From Ruminiclostridium papyrosolvens DSM 2782 (GTDB lineage: Bacteria > Bacillota > Clostridia > Acetivibrionales > DSM-1351), in NCBI RefSeq assembly GCF_029318685.1, contig NZ_CP119677.1, forward strand, positions 3,153,001-3,217,000: 64,000 nt of DNA. Reading direction: 5' to 3'. Numbering within the stretch: the first letter of the stretch is position 1; each line of letters starts with the position of its first letter. Below the pieces are notes generated by a model. It made no database searches. It worked only from the letters and a program-made list of their open reading frames with translations, and was not told the origin of the DNA. The translations under genes and the position numbers were made by a program. This document shows, one piece after another, positions 54,101 through 63,996 of the stretch.

Positions 54101-57100
54101 TTGTTGCAATAAGTCTGTTGTTTTTGTCATATATGTAGCGGGTTTCGTTGCCCAATGCATCTGTTGATTTTATCTGTTTACTGTTTTTGTTGTACTCTAA
54201 TTTCTGTATTGTGGTGTATGCATCTCTTTTTTCTATGAGTCTGTTTAAAGCATCATAGACATTGGTGCTTGTATTCCCAAGCCAATCGGTTTCAGAGGTT
54301 TTGTTTCCGTTGGCATCATAGGTACAGGTAGTTGCTTTTTTCCTGCCCCCTACTGTTGTTTCAGCAGCTACAAGCCTGTTTAAGCTGTCATATTTATATG
54401 TTTTTAAATTACCGTTTCCGTCAGTCTCCGAGTATTTGTTCCCATTCAAGTCATAGGTTGAATGCGTAGTTATGGCCTGAGTATTATCGGACTTTTTCTC
54501 TGTATGAGAAAGCTGTCTCCCCTGATTATCGTAGGTATAGAGGTCAACCCTTCCCATTGAGTTTGATTGTTGCTTCAGCTGGCCCATTTCATCATACTGA
54601 CTTGTTGCCGTCATTGATGGGATGGTGCTGTCTCCCGGTGCAGCTGTCTTTCTGACTTTCCCCAGAGCGTTATATTCATATATAGTAGTATTGCCGTTTC
54701 CGTCAGTTTGCTCAAGTATTCTGCCTGCAAGGTCATAGGTAGATTGCTTTACTAGCTTTGGCGCAGACGAAGCATTCTTTTTCAAGCTTACTGAAAGTAT
54801 ATCCCCTGCATCGTTGTATGTATACAGGGTTTCCACTTTGTTTGCATTGGTTTCAGATATCTTTCTTGCCAATCCGTCATATTCATATCTGGAAGTAAAT
54901 GCTAAAGCGTATTCCTTTGCTACAGGGTCTTTTGAGGTTATAGGCAGGTTTGCCAGATTGTAGATATATTCAATACCGTAACCTGTATTTATTTTTTCTT
55001 CCTTTGTAGTTCCTGTTCCGGAGTCATATCCCGCCGCATCCAGTTCTTTTATAAGATTGCCCGAATTATCATATTTGCAGGTTTTTGTATATATGGTTAC
55101 CCACTGTTTTGTGGCAGCATCCGAGTATATATCTTTTTTTGCCACAAGTCTGTTCATTGTATCATAAACATATTCAATTCTGCTCACGTCGTAAATGCTT
55201 TTTGTGCTGTTGTAGTTTTCAGGTGTTACTTCTGTTATCTTTCTGCCTGCTAAATCGTATTCATATGCTGTTGTACCGTTTTGAGCATCAATTGCTTTAA
55301 TCAGCAATCCCCTCTGATTATACTCATACTTGGTAATACCGCCCTTTGCATCTGTTTTTGTAAGTGGATTTCCGTCCCAACTATAAGTTGTGGAGTTGGT
55401 TATTGTTACGGCTGTACCTTTTTCATCCACTCCGGGTTCACTTTGGGACAGCTGTCTGTCCAGTGCATCATATTCATAGGTGGTGATTACCTTGTTGGGG
55501 GCTGTCACAGTTTTTGTGTTACCATTCTTATCATAGGTGTAGGAGGTTGTAAGTACAGTGTCAGTATTGTCGTCAAAATCTTTTCCGTACAGATCTCCTG
55601 CTTTTACATGTTGTTCCTTTTTTTCCAATTTCCCAAGATAATTGTATGTATAATCTGTTACAAGCTTATTTGTTGCATCGGTATATACACTTTCTTTTAT
55701 AACATTTCCATCATCATCGTACAGGTATTCCGTCTTTCTACCCTCGGAATCCCTTGTCCCGCTGATGTTACCGTTTTTGTAATACTGATAGTTTGTTATT
55801 GCAAAGCTTTCAGGTATTGACCAAAGGATTACCTTGTCTTTGCCTGATTTCACCGCAGTTTTTCTTCCAGCCTTGTCATATTCCGTTTTATTATAAGTGT
55901 ACAGTGTGTTTCCGTTGGAAACCTCAAAGGGAGACCATTGCTCCGTCAACCTGTCAAGACCGTCATATTTGAAGTATGTACTGCTTCCATTGGCTGCAAT
56001 CTGTCTGTTGATTGTTCCGTTTGCATTGTATATTGTTCTTATTCTGGTACCATCAGGATTCTGCTGTTCTACCAACCTGTCAGCATAGTCATATATGTAA
56101 ACTGTGACAGCCTTGTCTTTGGAATTTTGATATTTTGTTTCTGTTTTTTGTGTTTTTCCATCCTCTAAGGTCGCATAACTATATTGGGTAAGCAGTACTT
56201 CCGGTACCGATGAATTATCTCTTAGGTAAAGTTTTAGTGGTCTGTCCAGAACATCATACTCATACCTGTACATTGCACCGTTGGGTTTTGTTTCGGTAAG
56301 AAGGTTTCCATATACATCGTAAGTGAAGCTGGTTTTATCGCCCAATGCATTGGTTGCTTCCTTGATTTTACCGCTGTCATAGTATTCGTATTTTGTTCCT
56401 GCGCCATTGTCAGTGTATGTATCGGTTACTACATTGTCCTTAGTACTGTCATATTGGTTAGGAGCAATTTCTTGTATTTTTCTTCCAAGAATGTCAAATA
56501 CGATTCTTTGTGTTTCATTTTTTGAGCTTACTGTTGTCGTTTTAATTAACTGGCCGTTTTTGTCGTAAGCAAATTCTGTTCTGTTGCCCTTCGGTGTTAT
56601 TTGCGCGGTTTTCCAACCTATGCGGTTATACTCATATGCAGTAACTTTTCCTGTTTCCGGGTCAGATACGGTTTTTACATCTCCGTAAGCGTTGTAGGTG
56701 TATGTAGTGGTATTGCCTTCCGCATCAGTTTCACTTTTTAATAATCCTTTTGCTGATGAGCCTGATTCTTCTCCTGTATAATATTGATAGGAGGTTATTG
56801 CAAAGCCTGTATTGTTTGTACCGTCATATACGTCTAATCCGTTAAGGGGTTGTACCTTCTTTATGAGGTTTATTTTATTTTCATCGTACACATTGTAAGT
56901 TGTTTTTCCTGACTCATCCACTTCTTTTGTTACATTGTTTTTTTCATCATATTCTTTTAATTGGATACTTCCGTCAGGATTGATAATTTTAGTTACATTA
57001 CCTCTGTTATCAATCTCATACTGAGTTTTATTTCCATTGCAATCGGTTTTAGATTTTACATCACCGTATTTGTTTTTGCCTCCACTTTGGAAATACTCTG

Positions 57101-59426
57101 TATAGCTTGATTTTCCATCAGGCTCCTGTATATGCGTTGTAAAAAAGGAGGAGTCAAACCAGTAAGAGGACACCCTTCCATTTATATCTGTAATGGTAGT
57201 TTTTTTATTTGTCATGTCATAGGCATATTTTACCGTATCTCCCAGTGAATCCGTCGCCTCTGACACCTTGTGCTGGTTTTCGCCTTCTGCATGATTATAT
57301 GTAATTTTTTCAACTATTTTCTGGTTATGGTCCTGTATCTGATTCACATATCCCCATGTATCGTAAAAGTACCTCATTTTACCGCCCATAGGGTCTGTAA
57401 CTACTGACAGTCTGTTTTCAGAGTCATACTCGTATACTACCGCTCTGTTTTCAGAGTCAGTTATTTTTTGTACCAGTCCGTTTGCTCCATAGCTGACAGT
57501 AAAAACCCTGCCCACTGTGTCGGTTATTTGGGTTATTTTTCCGCTGCCGTCAACAGTTATGTTTATTGCATTACCGTTTCTGTCCTCCATTTTTACTAAG
57601 TAACGGTTTGTATTAAAGGTATACTTATATTGGTCTTGAGTAGTCAATGTATATGTACCGTCTGCATTTTTAACAAATTTGCTTCTGGATTCCTCCGGCT
57701 CGTATACATTACCATTTAACCTGAATCGCTCAACGCTTCCGTTTGGAAGTGAGACATCCACAACTTCCGTTCCTTCGACTCTTCCGGTAAACCCAAAAGT
57801 CCAGCCTCTGCCAAATTCTTTGCTGATATCACTTCTGGAGTTGTAGGTACGTGCTATGTTTACCTGAAAACCCGGTGCAGGAACACTCATATCGTTTACT
57901 GTAACCGAGAAGTTTCCTGATGCAGGATTCACACCTGATTCACCGTAATGAAGCTTCTCTTTTATTTTTGCAAGCTGATCCATGGTGTACCAAGTGTCAA
58001 CATTACCGCCCTGCTGTCCTGCAGGAACAGTACTGTTGTCATTTCCGGGGCCATCGTATGTATCCGGTTCCGGTTTTGTGTTTGTCAAAGCTGCAAAGGC
58101 ATCCACCCTTCCACCTGCGGAAACCTTTCCGTTTAGGTTATTGCAGGCTACCACGTTTTCTTTTATACGCTGTGAAATCTGTGTTATGGTCAGATTTGGC
58201 ACATAACTTTGCAAAAGTGCTGCAATACCCGTTACAAAAGGAACGGCTGCCGATGTTCCTGTGAAATAATCATATGTGTTTCCGGGTGTAGTACTTAGAA
58301 TATTCACTCCCGGAGCCGCTACATGTATTTTGCTGCCATAGCTTGAATATGGGGAAAGTACTCCCTTGCTGTCTATAGAAGCTACCGATAATACATTTGG
58401 AATGTCAAAACATGCCGGGTATACCGGGGATACTGCAACATCTGCGCCTCTGTTTCCGGCAGCACATACGAACAGGATGCCGCTGTTTGCCATAGTATCC
58501 TTCAGAGCAAAATTGTCATCGGTACCGCCAAAACTGCAGTTTATTATTTTGACACCCATATTCATAGCATATTCTATTGCATCAATTGCATCACAGGTGT
58601 AGCCCCAGTTGCCGTTAATGAATTTTAATGGCAGTACCTTTACTTTTGGTGCAGTACCTGAGATTCCTTCACTGTTTGCTTTTGCTGCAATTATTCCTGC
58701 AACATGAGTTCCGTGAAAGTCTAATGTTGCATCGTCATATACGGTATTGTCCGAATTTACGAAGTCCCATCCGTTAACATCGTCTATGTATCCGTTGTTG
58801 TCATCGTCTATGCCATTCCCCGGAATTTCCTTAGTATTTACAAATATGTTGTCTTTTAAGTCATTGTGCGTGATGTCCACACCCGTATCCAAAAGTCCTA
58901 CTACAACAGTGGAAGAGCCCTGAGTAAGATTCCATGCGTTTAATGCATTTATATCCACTCCGCTTCTGCCGGGTTGCCCTTCTGTTTCCTGTCCCTTGTT
59001 TTGCAACCCCCATTGGTGCTCAAACATCGGGTCTGACGGAGCAGACATGATATCGAGTTTGTAGTTTGGCTGTGCATACAAAACATTAGGGTCTTTTTTT
59101 AACTCTTCAACTACTTGGGATATATTATCCTTTGCGTCTATCTCCAATAAATCAATCTTGGTTTTTTCAAATTTCTTTTTTAAATTAACCTTTTTGAGCT
59201 TTGCGTTCTTTTTCAGGTTAGTTTTAATCTTGTCCTGATTAACACTGTTTTTATATTTAACCAGAATTTCAGTTTTTTCATGGTGAACCGTAGTAACAGT
59301 TTTTTTGTCAGCCTTTTCATTGCTATTTCCTGCTGCAAAGCTTAGTGACGGTAAATATACAAGTACATTTGTAATTAATAATGCCATAACTAGAATTCTG
59401 GATATTGCGATTTGTATTTTTTTCAC
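51129..59426 (-). CDS. Giant secreted subtilase-Rhs polymorphic toxin with DUF4474-like tip
   Basis: This 2,765-residue protein starts with GTG at 59426. It has a signal peptide (1-32), an I9-like propeptide (~50-125) and an S8 subtilase domain. The triad is Asp180 in GLLDTGVD, His238 in DFHGTHVAG and Ser392 in GTSAAVPFVTG, with oxyanion Asn325. A DUF6531-like entry (~500-560) leads to over 1,700 residues of YD repeats and an Rhs core YYLNARYYDSKTARFLSEDT. A peptidoglycan-binding-like domain (LEQGMSGDDVRNLQTMLITL) follows. The tip, DGDGVYHARQEWSIQ ... NDYILWAWKGDYLNLGAGAE ... QNVKASQLTATYTVDF, resembles DUF4474. The subtilase may process the shell or itself on export. The kelch/FN3 gene is 24 bp upstream. 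Confidence 0.9.
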   Translation of the reverse strand: MKKIQIAISRILVMALLITNVLVYLPSLSFAAGNSNEKADKKTVTTVHHEKTEILVKYKNSVNQDKIKTNLKKNAKLKKVNLKKKFEKTKIDLLEIDAKDNISQVVEELKKDPNVLYAQPNYKLDIMSAPSDPMFEHQWGLQNKGQETEGQPGRSGVDINALNAWNLTQGSSTVVVGLLDTGVDITHNDLKDNIFVNTKEIPGNGIDDDNNGYIDDVNGWDFVNSDNTVYDDATLDFHGTHVAGIIAAKANSEGISGTAPKVKVLPLKFINGNWGYTCDAIDAIEYAMNMGVKIINCSFGGTDDNFALKDTMANSGILFVCAAGNRGADVAVSPVYPACFDIPNVLSVASIDSKGVLSPYSSYGSKIHVAAPGVNILSTTPGNTYDYFTGTSAAVPFVTGIAALLQSYVPNLTITQISQRIKENVVACNNLNGKVSAGGRVDAFAALTNTKPEPDTYDGPGNDNSTVPAGQQGGNVDTWYTMDQLAKIKEKLHYGESGVNPASGNFSVTVNDMSVPAPGFQVNIARTYNSRSDISKEFGRGWTFGFTGRVEGTEVVDVSLPNGSVERFRLNGNVYEPEESRSKFVKNADGTYTLTTQDQYKYTFNTNRYLVKMEDRNGNAINITVDGSGKITQITDTVGRVFTVSYGANGLVQKITDSENRAVVYEYDSENRLSVVTDPMGGKMRYFYDTWGYVNQIQDHNQKIVEKITYNHAEGENQHKVSEATDSLGDTVKYAYDMTNKKTTITDINGRVSSYWFDSSFFTTHIQEPDGKSSYTEYFQSGGKNKYGDVKSKTDCNGNKTQYEIDNRGNVTKIINPDGSIQLKEYDEKNNVTKEVDESGKTTYNVYDENKINLIKKVQPLNGLDVYDGTNNTGFAITSYQYYTGEESGSSAKGLLKSETDAEGNTTTYTYNAYGDVKTVSDPETGKVTAYEYNRIGWKTAQITPKGNRTEFAYDKNGQLIKTTTVSSKNETQRIVFDILGRKIQEIAPNQYDSTKDNVVTDTYTDNGAGTKYEYYDSGKIKEATNALGDKTSFTYDVYGNLLTETKPNGAMYRYEYDVLDRPLKLYLRDNSSVPEVLLTQYSYATLEDGKTQKTETKYQNSKDKAVTVYIYDYADRLVEQQNPDGTRIRTIYNANGTINRQIAANGSSTYFKYDGLDRLTEQWSPFEVSNGNTLYTYNKTEYDKAGRKTAVKSGKDKVILWSIPESFAITNYQYYKNGNISGTRDSEGRKTEYLYDDDGNVIKESVYTDATNKLVTDYTYNYLGKLEKKEQHVKAGDLYGKDFDDNTDTVLTTSYTYDKNGNTKTVTAPNKVITTYEYDALDRQLSQSEPGVDEKGTAVTITNSTTYSWDGNPLTKTDAKGGITKYEYNQRGLLIKAIDAQNGTTAYEYDLAGRKITEVTPENYNSTKSIYDVSRIEYVYDTMNRLVAKKDIYSDAATKQWVTIYTKTCKYDNSGNLIKELDAAGYDSGTGTTKEEKINTGYGIEYIYNLANLPITSKDPVAKEYALAFTSRYEYDGLARKISETNANKVETLYTYNDAGDILSVSLKKNASSAPKLVKQSTYDLAGRILEQTDGNGNTTIYEYNALGKVRKTAAPGDSTIPSMTATSQYDEMGQLKQQSNSMGRVDLYTYDNQGRQLSHTEKKSDNTQAITTHSTYDLNGNKYSETDGNGNLKTYKYDSLNRLVAAETTVGGRKKATTCTYDANGNKTSETDWLGNTSTNVYDALNRLIEKRDAYTTIQKLEYNKNSKQIKSTDALGNETRYIYDKNNRLIATIDPEGHTTSQSYDDVGNIIAKTNGRNITTTYRFDEFNRLAEVISPKSEKTTYTYDLNGNKLTQTDGNGNTTSYEYNAANKVIRKIDQGGRIGTPGKYTYLEAKTEKYTYLADGSMGTNTDRNGKQTVYVYDIHGRLTRKAIGEAAITYTYDNNDNQLTMTDKTGTTARTYDEENRVTTKKAPGFGTTTYTYDNSEGGGLYSETAEDFKHNLTKKVYDKAGRLYEVISGKKTTTYEYYGNGSRKTVTYSDGAKEEYAYYKDGLNKTLTNKKADGTVIDTYNYTYDEAHNQTTKTDRKGTTSYKYDSLNRLEKVTEPNGRTTGYTFDKAGNRLTETILAGAVSVTTTYTYNEQNRLVSTVKRSGAETITDTYRFDNNGNIVSKTAETVKPVATSVSGGFSLEKSGQSTTSNVINYKFDVWNQLVKTTAGKKTATYSYNAEGYRVSKTENERTTNYLYEADKVVLETDVEGNETARNIYGLNLLTRTAQNDTMNYMYNGHGDVTALVGENGAIQATYYYDAFGNITEQTGDVNNNITYAGYQYDKETDLYYLNARYYDSKTARFLSEDTYTGNTNDPLSLNLYTYCANEPIMYVDPSGHRTLEQGMSGDDVRNLQTMLITLGYKGENGKAFKATGYFGTDTLAALNKYKDNVLPAGNRGSNRGLAGETTLAYLNYSYNMHYANNFTESNSRAYAANNARYTFNQQLSNVKSSNKPVAPKTSTNMGTTVNSKGSGEAASSNIYLSNLKPEDVTRDITKWLIGNPINAFVTQHPYITKALTGIDVLALFYAGGFVMDGDGVYHARQEWSIQSFKYSGYNDFYDTVFHYATSMAKAKFPFSDDKGNDYILWAWKGDYLNLGAGAEMGIYKNMEVNGNSTKHWLVDQSLAMPMTLTLDYNGKQIISYDPRKVDPKINDPLRESTDKWWVTGFNPDYQNVKASQLTATYTVDFSDKQDLYRAFYDTWNGVYDSAGSKWSFDDKNYSAKLIFKQGQGSK
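51893..53755 (-). repeat. Rhs homology block A (in the main gene)
   Basis: The stretch from the late YD repeats through the core, PG-binding-like domain and linker is almost identical to 48366-50228, and its upstream ~1.36 kb to 45290-46645. Identity ends sharply at the toxin-specific tip (after GEAASS). These blocks are natural substrates for homologous tip exchange. Confidence 0.85.
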
Positions 59427-59450
59427 TCAATTATCACCCCTTTTTATCCG

Positions 59451-62400
59451 TTACTGTATGGTATAGGTAATTTCTGCCGGGCCGTCATGTTTTGCCCTGA
59501 GCCTTATACTATTAACAATACCCGACCATACCTGCCAGGACTGCGCAGACCCCTTCTTAACAAACACAATCGTTCCGGGAGCTACCTGTTTTACGGTAAT
59601 ATCAGTACCGTATATATCCCCTTCCTGTGTGTCTGTTTTTGGAGTGAAGCCGCAGAGGTCTAATAAATCAAAATCCTTAGTATCGTACTGAATTGAAAAT
59701 GTATATTTGTTTAAGTCCTGAATGTCTGAACCTGATAAAATCAAGTCAAATTCCTCTCCGGCAGATGAAGTAATATCATATGTCTGTACTGAGTTCAGTG
59801 TCTTTATTATCATCGGAGTACTCCATTCGCTAATACCTGAAACACTTCTTGCCCTTACTTTATAGGTATGGGTAGTGTCAGGTGAAAGCCCTTTATGTAA
59901 ACAACTTGTTCCTGTACCGTTGTCAATAATTAATCCGTCAACCTCAATTTCATATTCCTCCGCTCCTGTAACTTTATCCCAACTGATAAGTATGGAGGTC
60001 ATGTTAGAGGAGGACACCACATTTGAAGGTATAACGGGGCCTTGGGGAAGTGTTGAAACAGTAAATACACTGCCCCAGTCTCCTGCTCCCGAACTGTTAT
60101 TTGCCCTTACCCGATAAGTATGTTTTGTGCCTGCCTGAAGTCCTTTGCTTGTATAAGTCAATGCGTTAACATTTGAGGTTACTGCTCCGTCTGCTTCAAC
60201 ATCATAAGAAGTTGCACCATCAATTTTATTCCACATAACTGATATAGAAGTCTTTTTAGCTATAGCTGAAACCTTGGGTACATTACCGGAAGTAAATTTT
60301 GTAGATTTGATTAATGCATTACTCCAGTTACTGGTACCACCTTCACTGACCGCCCTGACTTTTATCTCATGTTGCGAATTTTGCTCCAGTCCCCCTGCTA
60401 AATATGTTGTTTCTGATATTCCTGTTATAACTGAGCCGTCAAAATCAAGTTCATAGCCTGTTGCTCCCTCAATCGGCTGCCAGTTTATTGTCATAGAGGT
60501 TTCATCCGAGTTTGCTGTTAACTCTTTAGGAGTTTGGAGTAAAAATGTATTGACTGCCAATGGCTCAGTCCATTCACTTATCTCGGCATCTCTTTTCGCT
60601 CTTACTCTGTAGGTGTGGGTTGTATTTGGCAGTAATCCGTTATGTATACAGGTAGTTTCATCTCCGTTATCCGTGGCAACACCATCAACTTCAACTTCGT
60701 AGCCGGTTGCATTGGCAACAGGATTCCATGACAATACGATTGAAGAATTATCCGCATTAGCCTTTAGGTTTAAAGGTGTTCCAAATTCATTTGTTAGCGT
60801 AGCGGAAACAACTGCAGCACTCCACTCACTTGCTACCCCGCTTTTCTTTGCCCTGACACGGTAAACATGCTGTGTTCCCGGTGCAAGATTACTATGGGTA
60901 TAGGTAGTTCGTGTACCATTGTCAAACGCAACTCCGTCTACTGATATCTCATAGCCCGATGCTCCGCCTACCTTGTCCCATGTGAGGGCTATACTGTTCA
61001 GGGAAGGAGTTGCAGAAATATTTATCGGTACCGGTACCGTATCAAGAAGCGTAGTGGTATTTACATATCCGCTCCATTCACTCTTACCTCCCGGATTAAT
61101 GCTTCTTACCCGATATGTGTGATGGGTTCCCGGAGTGAGGCTGTTATGAATGTAGTTGGTATTCGGGCCATTGTTTACAAGAGCCCCATCCACCTCTATA
61201 TCATATCCGGTCGCTCCTGAGACATTGTTCCATGTAACCGTAACTGAGGTACTCAGAGGTACTGCATTAAGGTTAACAGGTATATCCGGCGAAGCTGGAA
61301 GTGTGGATTTTGTGATTGGTGCACTCCAGTTGCCGGGGCCTCCTGCATTTCTGGCTCTGACCCTATATGTATGAGGTGTTCCGGAATTGATACCAACATG
61401 TGTGTATACAGTTGCAGTATCAGTATTTACAACTGTTCCGTCAACCTCGATTTCATAACCTATAGCCCCACTTGAAGCGTCCCATGAGACAGTTATGGTC
61501 TTGTCTGTTGCGGTAGCAATAATATTTGCAGGTGAACCGGGAGGTGCTATAAGGGTTGTCCCACTCACAGAAGAACCGGCAACAGTTTCAATATTTTCAG
61601 CATTTCTTGCTTTTGCGGTAAAGGTGTAGGTTTGCTCCGGAGACAGACCCGTGACAGTTACCTTTTTGTTTGTCAGTGTAATCCAAACAGGTGTTGCGGT
61701 TAGGGTTCCTTCTTGGGTTACATACTGACTGCTGTTATTTGTACTAATCTGGTACTGTGTAGAATCCGAATTGTTATCGGACGTTGAGACATCAAGAGTA
61801 TAGGAGGAGGCGTTATTTACCGCCAAATCAGGTACATCCGCCTTTGTATATACATTCTGTGAGCTGGTTGAAATGTGACCTACCGTATCTCTTGCTTCGA
61901 ATTTTGCCTCATACATCATATTTGATATCAGATTGTTTTGGGAAGTATACGTGGTAGCGTTTCCCCATGGAGAAACTTCCGATCCGATAGTGTATCTGTA
62001 GGGATTAGAATCCATCCCTGTAAAACTGTCCGTAGCCGAACCTAAGATTGTGACAGTATTAGTTGTAGTTGATACTGTCACTGCACCCATGACCGGATAA
62101 GATTTATCCAAATTAAAACTGACTGTTTTAGTAACCGGTGTAGTTATTCCAATATCATCTGCCTCAAATCTGATTGTATGAGTTCCTTCGCTTAGTGTAC
62201 TCATATCCAGAGAATTGAAATTCACAGTTTGTGCCGCCAAAGTATTTGTGAGTGTCTTTGTATCCCTTGGAGTAGTTTCAGAATCTATGTAATATCTGCA
62301 TGACAGAGTATCATTATCTATATCTGAGATTGTTATTCGAGGAATAAATCCAGTATCTTTCTCAGAGAATGTCATGTTATCCGAAGGTGAATTTACCGTA

Positions 62401-63396
62401 TAACTCGGTGGCGTACTGATAGAACATTCCCAGAGTGAATTTGTCATTCCATGACCATTAGCAGAACCAAAAACATATATTTTATTGTTTATGGCTGCTG
62501 CTGAATTATTACCGACAACAAATGGTGCATCAGCCATTTGAATCCACTTATTTGTTGCCGGGTCATACTCATGCATGCCTTTTACATACACATCGTTGTA
62601 AAGTCCTCCGCAAACATACATCTTTCCGTTTATGACAACGGCACTGTGCTCTCTGCTAGCAGGGCCATATGACTTGGTAGTCCATTTGTTTGTCAGTGGA
62701 TCATATTCCATTAAACACCCCGTAATTCTCCAATCCTTATCACCTGTTTGCCCTCCATAAACATACATCTTCCCATTTATGCCCACCGCTGTCTGATTGA
62801 CTAATGGCACCGGGCTGTTCGCTTTATTAGTCCATATTGTTGATTGAGGATCATACTCCCATAAGTCACTTGTAATAAAATCTCCACTATAATTACCACC
62901 AAATATATAGATTTTACCATTTACAGAGGCCATCGACCGCCCACCGCTAGAGATCTTGGGACAGGCACTTAGTATTGTCCATTTGTCAGTTGCAGGGTCA
63001 TACACGTAAAAATCTCTATATGAATTAACATACATTTTTCCATCTACCACTGCTGCACATGGGCCAACTAGTGTAGCTGGACAAGTTGCTTTCTGTAACC
63101 ACGTATCCGTTACAGGATTATATTCCCATAAGTCATGATTATATTGAAATCCACTATCGCCTCCGAAAACATACATCTTACCATTTATCGCTACGGAAAC
63201 CTGATTATAACGCGGTGTTGCCCCACTTGCCTTCTGAACCCAGGTGGAATACGCAGCAGCCGAAGCTGTGTTATTTTGTCCAAACCTCACTCCCCCCCCC
63301 GCTTTGCGAATCAAAAATAAAACTAACCCCCGACAACACAATAGCCATTGCCAGCAGCAAAGCTATTATCTTCTTACCCCTTCTGTGCAAAAACAT
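59451..63396 (-). CDS. Secreted kelch / fibronectin-III protein with cohesin-like end, out of frame at a G9 tract
   Basis: The true start is an ATG at 63396 after AAGGGG. It encodes a signal peptide MFLHRRGKKIIALLLAMAIV and runs into nine G, after which the frame hits a stop (SEVWTK*). The long frame (~1,296 codons) begins on the other side of the tract with VRFGQNNTASAAAYSTW and lacks its own signal. It has about six kelch repeats (VAINGKMYVFGGDSG, VVDGKMYVNSY) and one divergent plus seven tandem FN3 domains (GYEIEVDG ... HTYRVRARN). A cohesin-like C-terminal domain follows (SAGEEFDLILSGSDIQDLNK). Eight G would join both. It lies 24 bp upstream of the giant Rhs gene and probably presents or anchors it. 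Confidence 0.85.
63292..63300 (-). repeat. Homopolymeric G9 tract (C9 on the plus strand)
   Basis: The tract lies between the signal peptide and the mature protein of the kelch/FN3 gene. G8 restores the frame; G9 gives a 42-codon truncated product. Such tracts slip readily and often cause phase variation. Confidence 0.85.
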
Positions 63397-63584
63397 AACA
63401 TAATCCCCTTTTTTATTGAATTTTGTCAAGCGATGGATTATATAATATTACCATGACATGTAAATTCTATCAATTATGTTCTGTTTTTGATTTACAGCTT
63501 TTATTTACACATTACAATTATTTCAGATTCCTGTACCCCTTCCGCCTCACCGCTTTCAGTAATACATCCTTGATGTATTGTACT
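63397..63584. other. Right end of element 2, non-coding
   Basis: This 188-bp AT-rich stretch should contain the promoter for the kelch/FN3-Rhs operon and the element's attachment arm. On the minus strand the arm next to the core reads AGTACAATACATCAAGGAT. No gene is seen. Confidence 0.5.
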
Positions 63585-63996
63585 GCTCGTTGTACCATGT
63601 ATCTATTCCAACGGTTTCATTGTCCTTGAGGCTGTCATATCTGCCGTCAGATGTAATAACTCGCACCCCATATTCCTCCAGAAAATCAAGGAAAAGCAGA
63701 GTTTTGGCATTGTTTCTTCCCAACCTTGACAAGTCCTTTAAAACAACGAGATTCACATTGCAAGCCATTACGTCTTTTTTCAGTTCTTCAAGGGCATACC
63801 TTTCGAAGCCCGCTCCTGAAACATTGTCATCAACATAAGTTTTATAGATAGTTCCAATGTTATTCTTTTTCACAAAGTCTGCCAGAAGCTTTTTCTGGGT
63901 TTCAATGGTATCAATATTTTCTTCATTCTCGTCTCGGCTTTGCCGTACATATATACCTATATGATAATTGATATCTGGTTTGTTAAATCCAAGCAT
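63556..63996 (-). CDS. Large serine recombinase, N-terminal catalytic part, split by element 2
   Basis: The frame holds an intact resolvase catalytic domain: HIGIYVRQSRDENEENIDTI with the nucleophilic Ser, YVDDNVSGAGFERYALEEL, VVLKDLSRLGRNNAKTL and GVRVITSDGRYDSLKD. Native sequence ends in GIDTWYNE at the core. The remaining residues (QYNTSRMYY) come from element 2 before a stop at 63556. The rest of the protein is at 31860-33040. The gene may belong to an older mobile element whose other genes lie right of the window. The ATG at 63996 is close to the window edge and an earlier start is possible. Confidence 0.92.
   Translation of the reverse strand: MLGFNKPDINYHIGIYVRQSRDENEENIDTIETQKKLLADFVKKNNIGTIYKTYVDDNVSGAGFERYALEELKKDVMACNVNLVVLKDLSRLGRNNAKTLLFLDFLEEYGVRVITSDGRYDSLKDNETVGIDTWYNEQYNTSRMYY
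63585..63596 (-). other. Attachment core of element 2, right end
   Basis: Core GGTACAACGAGC on the minus strand, preceded by host recombinase sequence (GATACAT) and followed by element sequence (AGTACAATACATC). Confidence 0.85.

Larger units (their letters stand above)
33029..63584. mobile_element. Element 2: 30,556-bp element inserted in a serine recombinase gene
   Basis: Direct copies of GCTCGTTGTACC (plus strand) stand at 33029-33040 and 63585-63596. Removing the DNA between them rebuilds a recombinase gene in perfect frame. The element encodes its own serine recombinase at 33381-34895, next to the left end. Cargo includes a kinase/regulator pair, AidA/PixA-like proteins and an Rhs polymorphic-toxin array. 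There are no phage structural genes or conjugation genes. The ends are read directly from the split gene; the recombinase assignment is inferred from position. Confidence 0.9.

Noticed and set aside
51129-59426. YD repeats read as a DNA repeat array or CRISPR
   Set aside because: The periodicity is in protein (YD motifs with variable spacing) and there are no identical repeats with unique spacers.
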